Assembly (NCBI GenBank): GCA_024653225.1
Contig: JANLGA010000012.1
Location: 18,547 to 28,101, forward strand
Direction of reading: 5' to 3'
Origin: Bacillota bacterium
GTDB lineage: Bacteria > Bacillota > Sulfobacillia > JABLXB01
DNA length: 9,555 nt
The notes under the pieces: model-generated
The model's input: only the letters and a program-made list of their open reading frames with translations
Databases searched by the model: none
Told to the model about the DNA's origin: nothing
Made by a program: the position numbers and the translations under genes
Shown: positions 1 through 5,838 of the stretch, piece after piece
Layout of the letters: each line of letters starts with the position of its first letter
Position numbering within the stretch: the stretch's first letter is position 1

Positions 1-1
1 G

Positions 2-1732
2 CTGATCGCCTCGGGATTGAGGCCGATAAACAACGTGGTTGACGTCACGAATTACGTCATGGTCGAGACGGGTCAACCCCTTCACGCGTTCGATTTCCAC
101 ACCCTGGAGGGTGCGTCCGTGGCCGCGAGGAGGGCCGGGGCCGGGGAGACGCTCGTCACCCTCGACGGCGTGGAGCGCCGGTTGGAAGAGAGCATGCTGG
201 TGATCGCGGACGCCGGGCGCGCGGTCTCGATAGCCGGCGTGATGGGCGGCCTGGAAACGGAGGTCACCCCCAGGACGAGCGCGGTACTCCTGGAATCAGC
301 TTATTTCCAGCCGCTCAGCATCAGGCGTACGGCGTCCGCGCTCGGGATCCGGTCGGAAGCGTCCCTCAGGTTCGAAAAGGGGGTTGACCCCAACGGCCAG
401 GTGTTCGCGGCGGAGAGGGCCGCATACCTCCTGGCGCAGGTGCGCGCCGGGCGTCCCGCCGCGGGTATCGTGGATTGTCATCCCGGGAAGGTGAGTCCCA
501 GGGTCGTAAGGGTCAGGACCGACCGGGTGAGGACGGTAGTGGACCGCTCCTTAGGGGACGGCGAGATATCGAGGATGCTGGAGAGATACGGGTTCGCGGT
601 GTGCCCGGCGGGCGACGGGGCGTTGAGCGTGACGGTCCCGACGAGGAGAGTGGACGTCTCGGAGGAGGCCGACCTCATAGAGGAGGTGGCCCGCCTGTAC
701 GGGTACGATCGGGTGAGGGCGACGCTACTCGGGGGCTCCGCAGCGGGCGGGAGTCAACCCCCGCTGCGCGCCTTCGCCGGCACCGTCCGGGCCGCGACGA
801 TCTCTTGCGGGGCGACCGAGGTGAGCACGCTCTCGATCATTGACCCGAGGGCGTTCGACAGGATGATGCTTCCCGCCGGGAATCCGCTTCGGAGCTGCGT
901 GAGACTGATGAACCCCCTCGCCGAAGAGCAGAGCGTGATGAGGACCAGCCTGGTGCCGGGATTGCTCGAGGTCCTGCGCACAAATGCCAGCCACCGCGTC
1001 ACCGATGCGTGCGTCTTTGAGATCGGCAGGGTGTTCATCCCCACGGGCGACCCCATGACGGACCTTCCCGACGAGCGGGTTCACCTGGGTGTGGCGGCGA
1101 TGGGGAGGACGCGACCAGTCCACTGGGGGACGGAAGCGGAGTACGCCGACTTCTACTCCGCGAAAGGGATCGTTGAAACGATCCTCGGGATGTTGGGGTT
1201 CGACGGGTGCGAATGCAGAGCCGACGAAGTCCCCGGCGCCTCGCCGGTCGGTCCGGTCGCCGTGCTGCCCGCGCTGCACCCGTACAGGCGGGCGACGATC
1301 CGGATCGGGGGGATCGTGGTCGGAGTGGTGGGCGAACTACACCCGAACGTGGCGCAAGCGTACGATTTGCCGCAAAGGGCGGCCGTAAGCGAGGTGGACC
1401 TGCACGTCCTGGCGGTGCTGCCGGGACGCGGCAAGAAGTACAGGCAGCTCCCCAGGTTCCCGGCCGTGCTGAGGGACGTGGCGGTGGTCGCCCCGGACAC
1501 GATGCCCGCCTCCGAAATCGCGGACGAAATTCGGGAGGCGGCCGGCCCTCTGCTGGAGGCGGTCAGGGTGTTCGACGTCTACTCCGGCGGCCGCATTCCA
1601 CCGGACCACCGCAGCCTGGCGTTTTCCCTGACGTACCGGGCCCCGGACCGTACCTTGAGGGACGAGGAAGTGGATCGAGTGCATTCCCGCGTGAGGACGG
1701 CTCTCGAGAAAGCCGGGCTGGTGCTGAGATGA
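2..1732 (+). CDS. pheT: Phenylalanine--tRNA ligase beta subunit, 5'-truncated by the window edge
   Basis: Beta subunit of the (alpha-beta)2 bacterial phenylalanyl-tRNA synthetase, which charges tRNA-Phe in the cytoplasm. The frame is open from base 2 and encodes 576 residues. Bacterial PheT is usually near 800, so roughly the first 220 residues (tRNA-binding OB fold and B1) lie upstream. A TTG at 17 falls inside the conserved GLRPINNVVDVTNYV block and is not the real start. In order one sees the B3/B4 region (RPINNVVDVTNYVM, then GQPLHAFD), the conserved LRFEKGVDP stretch, the B5 domain (from about base 490, HPGKVSPRVVRVR, to about 700), the catalytic-like core (DLIEEVARLYGYDRV at 673-717, ending about 1400), and the C-terminal ferredoxin-fold anticodon-binding domain (PRFPAVLRDVAVV near 1453 onward, ending at LEKAGLVLR). 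The B3/B4 and FDX-ACB domains are intact. It is followed by a strong hairpin rather than an adjoining gene. pheS is expected just upstream. Identification is secure. Confidence 0.97.
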   Translation: MIASGLRPINNVVDVTNYVMVETGQPLHAFDFHTLEGASVAARRAGAGETLVTLDGVERRLEESMLVIADAGRAVSIAGVMGGLETEVTPRTSAVLLESAYFQPLSIRRTASALGIRSEASLRFEKGVDPNGQVFAAERAAYLLAQVRAGRPAAGIVDCHPGKVSPRVVRVRTDRVRTVVDRSLGDGEISRMLERYGFAVCPAGDGALSVTVPTRRVDVSEEADLIEEVARLYGYDRVRATLLGGSAAGGSQPPLRAFAGTVRAATISCGATEVSTLSIIDPRAFDRMMLPAGNPLRSCVRLMNPLAEEQSVMRTSLVPGLLEVLRTNASHRVTDACVFEIGRVFIPTGDPMTDLPDERVHLGVAAMGRTRPVHWGTEAEYADFYSAKGIVETILGMLGFDGCECRADEVPGASPVGPVAVLPALHPYRRATIRIGGIVVGVVGELHPNVAQAYDLPQRAAVSEVDLHVLAVLPGRGKKYRQLPRFPAVLRDVAVVAPDTMPASEIADEIREAAGPLLEAVRVFDVYSGGRIPPDHRSLAFSLTYRAPDRTLRDEEVDRVHSRVRTALEKAGLVLR

Positions 1733-1779
1733 GTCGGTGGAACGCATTGAGCGGCGCGACGGTGGAATAATGATAGCGC

Positions 1780-1795
1780 GATGCGCGCGCACATC
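1780..1795. repeat. Near-perfect 16-bp palindrome upstream of polX
   Basis: GATGCGCGCGCACATC is self-complementary except for one mismatched pair (C1784 against A1791). An overlapping alternative, GCGCG-ATG-CGCGC at 1776-1788, also folds. It lies in the pheT-polX gap, where a dimeric regulator could bind. The alternating GC content makes chance symmetry plausible, and no known operator is recognised. Confidence 0.25.
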
Positions 1796-1819
1796 GGCGG
1801 GATGACGAACCATCTTGCG

Positions 1820-1855
1820 GGGGGAGGGGCCGGCATAGCCGGTCCCTCCCCCTTT
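1820..1855 (+). terminator. GC-rich hairpin with short T tract, likely terminator after pheT
   Basis: Arms at 1820-1834 and 1838-1852 form a 15 bp stem with one G-U wobble (G1829 opposite T1843) and a 3-nt ATA loop, followed by TTT at 1853-1855. It lies 88 bp after the pheT stop and 66 bp before the polX ATG. The stem is strong, but the T tract is only three bases, so intrinsic termination may be partial. It could instead be an mRNA-stabilising or attenuating hairpin. The stem is seen directly; the function is inferred. Confidence 0.6.
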
Positions 1856-1920
1856 GGGGCGGCACAACCGGACCGGGGGATCGAAGGGAATTGCCCGGCG
1901 GCGGGAGAAACTGCTTTCCC

Positions 1921-3639
1921 ATGAAGAACCTGGAGTTGGCATCGGCCCTCGTGGAGATCGCCGATCTCACCGAGATCGTCGGGGAGGAATCGTTCAAGGC
2001 AAGGGCTTATCGCCGGGCGGCGGAGTCCATCGCCAAGCTCCCGCGGGACATCGCCGACTACGTCGGCGAGGGGCGACTGCTGGAGATCCCCGGAGTCGGC
2101 CCCGCCATAGCCGCCAAGATCGGAGAGTACCTCTCCACCGGGAAGATTCGCCGGCTGGAGAAGCTGAGGGAGCGGGTGCCTCGGTCGGTGCTGGAGTTGT
2201 TGGAAGTCCCGGGGCTGGGACCGCGCACGGCCTCCGTACTCTTCCGGGAAGCGGGTATCACGGACCTCGACGGCCTCGAGGCCGCTCTCGCTGAAGGGAA
2301 GATCCGTGCGCTCAGGGGGATGGGGGAAAAGAAGGAGCAGCTGTTGCTCAAGGGAGTGAAGGAGGTACGGAGAAGGGGTGCGCGGGTGCCGCTCGGCGTC
2401 GCGTGGCCGCTCGCGGAGAGAGTCGTCGCCGAGCTGCGGGAAATCAGGGGGGTGCACCGAGTCGAGGTCGGAGGCGGTATAAGACGGCGCTGCGAGACCG
2501 TCGGAGACGCCGACATCGTGGCCTCGACCGTCGAGCCCCAACTTCTGCTGACCGCCTTCACTTCCCTCCCCGGGGTGTCGGGCGTGACGGCATCGGGGGA
2601 AGGGATGGCGACCGTGAGGGTTGAGGGGCTCGGCCCGGTGGATCTCCGGGTGGTTGAGCCGCCGGATTTCGTTACCGCGCTGCACCATTGGACGGGCTCG
2701 AGAGAGCACTGCGCGAGGCTGAAGGGGTTTGCCGAGGAGCGGGGCTTCAGGATCACGGAGCGCGGAGTGTTGGATGAGACGGGGACCCGGGTGGAGATCG
2801 GAGACGAAGCGGACATATACCGCCTCCTCGGAATGGAGTACGTTCCGCCCGAACTCAGGGAGGACGCCGGCGAGATCGAGGCCGCGCGGGAGTCCCGCCT
2901 GCCGCACCTGGTCCAAGGGTCGGACGTCAGGGGCGACCTGCACGTACACACCGATTGGACCGACGGCACGGGCTCGGTGGCCGAGATGGCGCGGGCGGCG
3001 ATGGACATGGGATATCAGTACATCGCCGTCTGCGACCACTCGAAGTCCCTGGGCGTCGCCGGTGGGCTCGACGAAGAGGAGGTGAGGCTCCAGGGGGAAG
3101 AGATAGACAGGGTCAACGGCGAGGTTGAGGGCTTCAGGGTCCTGAAGGGAATAGAAGTCGAGATCGACAAGAACGGAGGATTGGACCTCGACGACAGCGT
3201 GTTGCGGGACCTGGACATAGTCGTTGCCGCCGTCCACAGCGCGTTCAACATGGGCAAGGAGGCCATGACGGCCCGCATAGAGACGGCCCTGAAAAACGAG
3301 CATGTGGATGTCCTGGCTCACCCCACGGGAAGGCTGATCGGCCGGCGCGAGCCGTACGAACTGGACGTGGATCGGATCGTAGACACGGCCGCGAAGACAG
3401 GCACCGTCCTCGAGATCAACGCGTCGCCCGATAGGTTGGACCTGCCGGACCGGTGGTCGAGGAGGGCCGTTCGCGCGGGTTGTCGCCTGGCTCTAAACAC
3501 CGACGCTCACTCGACTGCCGGCCTCGGGGACATGGAATTCGGTGTGGCGGTGGCGCGCCGTTCGTGGGCGACCCCCGGGGATATCGTGAATACCCTTTCG
3601 CTCGATGACCTGCGCAGAGCCCTTCGCCGCGGGAGGTAG
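1921..3639 (+). CDS. polX: DNA polymerase/3'-5' exonuclease PolX (pol beta-like plus PHP domain)
   Basis: A 572-residue bacterial family X polymerase that fills short gaps in DNA repair; the PHP domain in this family is a metal-dependent 3'-5' exonuclease. ATG 1921 is preferred because the protein then begins MKNLELASALVEIADL, as in the family. An in-frame TTG at 1891 would add ten atypical residues; GGGAG at 1903-1907 is a somewhat distant Shine-Dalgarno. Helix-hairpin-helix motifs lie at about 53-67, 94-108 and 128-143. The palm motif GGGIRRRCETVGDAD (184-198) supplies catalytic D196 and D198, with D241 in VDLRVV. HHWTGSREH (255-263) corresponds to the YFTGS dNTP-binding segment. The PHP domain (about 336-570) has H341, H343, H373, E412, H439, H467, D528 and H530 in DLHVHT, CDHS, GIEVEI, VHS, HPTGR and NTDAH, so all metal ligands appear present. 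One oddity is that the usual GS before the RR pair is GG. Length matches the family (about 570). Confidence 0.95.
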   Translation: MKNLELASALVEIADLTEIVGEESFKARAYRRAAESIAKLPRDIADYVGEGRLLEIPGVGPAIAAKIGEYLSTGKIRRLEKLRERVPRSVLELLEVPGLGPRTASVLFREAGITDLDGLEAALAEGKIRALRGMGEKKEQLLLKGVKEVRRRGARVPLGVAWPLAERVVAELREIRGVHRVEVGGGIRRRCETVGDADIVASTVEPQLLLTAFTSLPGVSGVTASGEGMATVRVEGLGPVDLRVVEPPDFVTALHHWTGSREHCARLKGFAEERGFRITERGVLDETGTRVEIGDEADIYRLLGMEYVPPELREDAGEIEAARESRLPHLVQGSDVRGDLHVHTDWTDGTGSVAEMARAAMDMGYQYIAVCDHSKSLGVAGGLDEEEVRLQGEEIDRVNGEVEGFRVLKGIEVEIDKNGGLDLDDSVLRDLDIVVAAVHSAFNMGKEAMTARIETALKNEHVDVLAHPTGRLIGRREPYELDVDRIVDTAAKTGTVLEINASPDRLDLPDRWSRRAVRAGCRLALNTDAHSTAGLGDMEFGVAVARRSWATPGDIVNTLSLDDLRRALRRGR

Positions 3640-3718
3640 CCATTCCCCATCCGGTATCCCGGCGAGGGCGAGCCGGAATAATAGATGATCGGTACCAGCT
3701 GACCTTCGGGGGGATCGT

Positions 3719-4345
3719 GTGGAAACGGAGCAGCTCCCGCTGTGGAAAGACCTCCTGATCGTGGCATACAGGACCGTGTTCATGTACGCCGCGTGCCTGG
3801 CGGCCGTGAGGCTGGTCGGCAAGAGGTCAATCGGTCAACTGGCCCCGTTCGACCTGGTCGTAGTGATCATCATGGGTTCGGTGGCCGCCATCCCGATAGA
3901 AGAAAAGAGGGTAAGACTGGTGGATGCCGCGCTCTCCATAGGCATCCTGGCGGGCCTGGAATTCCTCGTGGGAACTCTCAACCTGCGGTTTCGATCCCTG
4001 GAAAAGCTGACCCAGGGCCAGTCAACGGTCCTGGTGCAGGATGGGCAGATCCTCGAGGAGAATCTTAAGAGAGAGAAGATCACAGTCGCCGACCTGTACA
4101 TATCGTTGAGAGAGAAAGACGTGGAGAGCGTCGCGGACATCCAGCTGGCGGTCCTGGAACCGAACGGTCGAGTGAGCGTGATCAAGAAGAAGCAGAAGCA
4201 ACCGGTGACCCCCGAGACGCTCCAGGCGACGGTGCTGAACAGGCTCGACGAGTTGGTGGTCCAGAATACGGAGAGGGCGAGGTCGAGGGCCGGCGCCCTG
4301 CTGAGGGGGGTGGGCGTGCGTTCCCGGCGCGTCCGGCCCCCCTAG
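3719..4345 (+). CDS. DUF421 (YetF/YcaP-type) membrane protein
   Basis: A 208-residue inner-membrane protein of the DUF421 family. Three hydrophobic segments are visible, at about 11-32, 44-60 and 67-88. The family signature spans the first two: RLVGKRSIGQL at 31-41, FD at 44-45 and GSVAA at 53-57. The soluble C-terminal part carries the characteristic VLVQDGQILEENLKREKIT (104-122) followed by LREKDVESVADIQLAVLEPNGRVSV (130-154). Bacillus members such as YetF and the spore proteins YdfS/YkjA have this plan, but the molecular role is poorly known. Bacillus work links some members to spore germination or envelope functions, which need not apply here. The start is GTG 3719, with a G-rich GGGGGG Shine-Dalgarno about five bases upstream. 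The gene follows polX by 79 bp and is 12 bp from the next gene, so it may open a new transcription unit. The basic tail (RSRRVRPP) is not conserved in the family as far as I recall. Confidence 0.9.
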   Translation: METEQLPLWKDLLIVAYRTVFMYAACLAAVRLVGKRSIGQLAPFDLVVVIIMGSVAAIPIEEKRVRLVDAALSIGILAGLEFLVGTLNLRFRSLEKLTQGQSTVLVQDGQILEENLKREKITVADLYISLREKDVESVADIQLAVLEPNGRVSVIKKKQKQPVTPETLQATVLNRLDELVVQNTERARSRAGALLRGVGVRSRRVRPP

Positions 4346-4354
4346 GGCCGGACG
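4330..4354 (+). promoter_or_regulatory. Perfect 10-bp hairpin across a stop codon and the next ribosome-binding region
   Basis: CGTCCGGCCC (4330-4339) pairs exactly with GGGCCGGACG (4345-4354) around a 5-nt CCCTA loop. It covers the TAG stop of the DUF421 gene (4343-4345) and ends three bases before the ATG at 4358. The only G-rich Shine-Dalgarno candidates for that ATG (GGGCCGG, GGACGG) lie in or at the edge of the right arm. A ribosome finishing the upstream gene would melt the stem, so translational coupling is a natural reading. The stem is seen directly; the regulatory role is inferred. There is no T tract, so it is not a terminator. Confidence 0.45.
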
Positions 4355-4357
4355 GAC

Positions 4358-5284
4358 ATGAAGGTACTCCTGGTTTTCGTTGACGGGCTGGGGATTGGCC
4401 GCGACGATCGCGCGGTTAATCCCCTCATTAGCGCCGAAATCCCGCTGTTGCGCGGGCTGATGCCCGGCACAATCGCGGCCTCCGGGCCGTTCAGCGTGTA
4501 CGGGCGCGAACCGGTGGCGCTCTCATTGGATGCGACCCTCGGGTTTCCGGGGCTCCCCCAGAGCGCCACGGGACAGACGGCGCTGCTGACGGGTTTGAAC
4601 GCCGCAGCGGCCGCCGGCGGCCACGTGAACGGTCGGCCGACGGCGAAGCTGAAGGCGCTGCTCGAGGGCCATTCGGTGTACAAGCGCCTCCTCGCCGCCG
4701 GCAAGAGCGTCACGTTCATCAACGCGTACAGGGACGAATCGTTCGAGATGATGAGGGACGGCACATACCCGGCGTCCGCGAGCACGGTGGCCGCCCTGGG
4801 GGCCGGGCTGAGGCTGAGGACTGTACAGGACGTCGTCGAGGGCCGCGCGGTCTACCACGACATAACGTCGCGGTCCCTGGTCGAGCGAGGGTATCCGGTG
4901 ACCGAGATCCACCCGAGAACCGCGGGAGCGATCGCCGCGAGTATCGCCGGGTGTCACGACTTGTCGGTGTTCGAGTTCTTCTTGACCGACATGGCCGGTC
5001 ACCGCCGCGACATGAACCTGGCGCGAAGGGTGCTCGAAAGGCTCGACGCGTTCATGGGGGGCGTTCTCGAGAACGCCTTTCGCACCGGGACGGAGGAGAT
5101 GTGCGTGGTGCTCACGAGCGACCACGGGAACGTCGAGGACCTCTCCACACCCGATCACACGAGAAACCCGGTTCCCGCGGTCTTCGTGGGGGTCCCGGCC
5201 GAAATGCGCCCCCGATTGTCCCGCATGGAGAGCATCACGGACGTCTCCGCGGCCATCGTCGAAATCGTCTGCAAGGGGAGGTAG
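4358..5284 (+). CDS. Alkaline phosphatase superfamily metalloenzyme, substrate unknown
   Basis: A 308-residue protein with the two-metal core of the alkaline phosphatase superfamily (phosphoglycerate mutase, phosphopentomutase, nucleotide pyrophosphatase relatives). Visible motifs in order: VFVDGLGIG with D9; QSATGQTALLTG (68-79), where S69 or T71 is the likely nucleophile position; TDMAGH with D211 and H215; SDHGN with D255 and H256; and PDHTRNP with D266 and H267. Together these give a plausible full set of two-metal ligands. It is far shorter than cofactor-independent phosphoglycerate mutase (about 510 residues) and lacks that family's MGNSEVGH block and inserted transferase domain. It resembles the 'metalloenzyme domain protein' family annotated in some Bacillota. 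No signal peptide or membrane segment is evident, so it is probably cytoplasmic. It lies 12 bp after the DUF421 gene and 8 bp before ogt. Phosphomutase, phosphatase or phosphodiesterase activity is possible; I cannot choose. Confidence 0.82.
   Translation: MKVLLVFVDGLGIGRDDRAVNPLISAEIPLLRGLMPGTIAASGPFSVYGREPVALSLDATLGFPGLPQSATGQTALLTGLNAAAAAGGHVNGRPTAKLKALLEGHSVYKRLLAAGKSVTFINAYRDESFEMMRDGTYPASASTVAALGAGLRLRTVQDVVEGRAVYHDITSRSLVERGYPVTEIHPRTAGAIAASIAGCHDLSVFEFFLTDMAGHRRDMNLARRVLERLDAFMGGVLENAFRTGTEEMCVVLTSDHGNVEDLSTPDHTRNPVPAVFVGVPAEMRPRLSRMESITDVSAAIVEIVCKGR
5060..5077. repeat. Perfect 18-bp palindrome inside the metalloenzyme gene
   Basis: GGCGTTCTCGAGAACGCC is exactly self-complementary. 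It lies within coding sequence (residues about 235-240, GGVLEN). The GTTC-GAAC half-sites run opposite to the GAAC...GTTC order of Gram-positive LexA boxes. Most likely it is a chance result of GC-rich codons, though an intragenic binding site cannot be excluded. Confidence 0.35.
5277..5282 (+). promoter_or_regulatory. Shine-Dalgarno sequence for ogt
   Basis: GGAGGT overlaps the last codons and stop of the metalloenzyme gene, 10 bases before ATG 5293. A second GAGGT at 5284-5288 is four bases away. This is the strongest ribosome-binding site in the window and decides the ogt start; the open frame upstream of 5293 is only the shadow of the preceding gene. Confidence 0.6.
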
Positions 5285-5292
5285 AGGTCGGG

Positions 5293-5838
5293 ATGGCGGA
5301 AACGCTCGACGGAACCGTGTTCCGAACCGCCGAGGGGTGGTGTGCCTTCTCCTGGGGCCCCAGGGGCCTTCGCAGGTTCGTGCTTCCAAGGAAAAGTCAA
5401 TGGGACGCCGCGGAGGAGATCGCGCCGGCGGCCGTTCTCTCGCCGGGGACGGTCCCCGCGCCGTGGGATGCACTGGTGAAGGATGTCACCAGGTACTTTC
5501 AGGGGGAGGGGCCCATTGACTTCTCGAGGTTCCCCGTGGACTTGGATGGCACCTCCGGGTTCACGAGGCGGGTGTACGAGGCCATGAAGAAGATCCCCTG
5601 GGGGTGCGTGGCGACGTACGGCGAACTGGCCGCGTCGGCGGGGAACAGGAAGGCCGCGAGGGCCGTGGGGCAGGCGTGCAGTCGAAATCCCGTCGCGCTC
5701 GTGATCCCGTGTCACAGGGTGGTGGCCGCGTGCGGGCTCGGGGGATTCGGGGGGAGACTCGACCTGAAGAGGCGGATGCTGGACATCGAAGGCGCGGGAT
5801 ACCGGCCGAGAGAGGATGCTCCCCGGGTTGATAAGTGA
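5293..5838 (+). CDS. ogt: Methylated-DNA--protein-cysteine S-methyltransferase (Ogt/AGT)
   Basis: A 181-residue suicide repair protein that moves the methyl group from O6-methylguanine (and O4-methylthymine) in DNA to its own cysteine. The C-terminal DNA-binding domain is clear: FTRRVYEAMKKIPWGCVATYGELA (90-113), the helix-turn-helix region with RAVGQACSRNP (123-133), and the active-site motif IPCHRV with C140. The GFGGRLDLKRRMLDIEG stretch (151-167) follows, as in the family. The N-terminal domain (1-85) is divergent but of normal size and has no Ada-type zinc cysteines, so this is Ogt rather than Ada. The frame is open upstream to 4951, but that part runs antiparallel to no family feature and overlaps the metalloenzyme gene; ATG 5293 with GGAGGT upstream gives the family length. 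It overlaps mutS2 by 23 bp, suggesting co-translation. The tail REDAPRVDK lies in the overlap. Confidence 0.94.
   Translation: MAETLDGTVFRTAEGWCAFSWGPRGLRRFVLPRKSQWDAAEEIAPAAVLSPGTVPAPWDALVKDVTRYFQGEGPIDFSRFPVDLDGTSGFTRRVYEAMKKIPWGCVATYGELAASAGNRKAARAVGQACSRNPVALVIPCHRVVAACGLGGFGGRLDLKRRMLDIEGAGYRPREDAPRVDK

Noticed and set aside
1747..1776. Possible promoter for polX: TTGAGC (1747-1752) followed by AATAAT (1766-1771)
   Set aside because: The spacing between the hexamers is only 13 bp, and shifting to better spacing loses the -10 match. It is not good enough to call.
1891..1920. Upstream TTG start for polX
   Set aside because: It adds MPGGGRNCFP, which is not family-like, and the only nearby GAAGGG is two bases from the TTG. 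ATG 1921 gives the usual family N-terminus.
1579..3321. Long antisense open frame (580 codons) opposite pheT and polX
   Set aside because: It lies opposite two well-supported genes, has a His/Arg/Pro-rich composition and no recognisable domain. Long antisense frames are common in GC-rich DNA.
4358..5284. Cofactor-independent phosphoglycerate mutase (gpmI) or phosphopentomutase (deoB)
   Set aside because: Only the two-metal core motifs are shared. The length, the nucleophile block (QSATGQT) and the missing insert domain do not match either family.
4951..5292. Upstream in-frame extension of the ogt reading frame
   Set aside because: It overlaps the metalloenzyme gene, has an arginine/glycine-rich composition typical of shadow frames in GC-rich DNA, and would make the protein 295 residues, far longer than the family.
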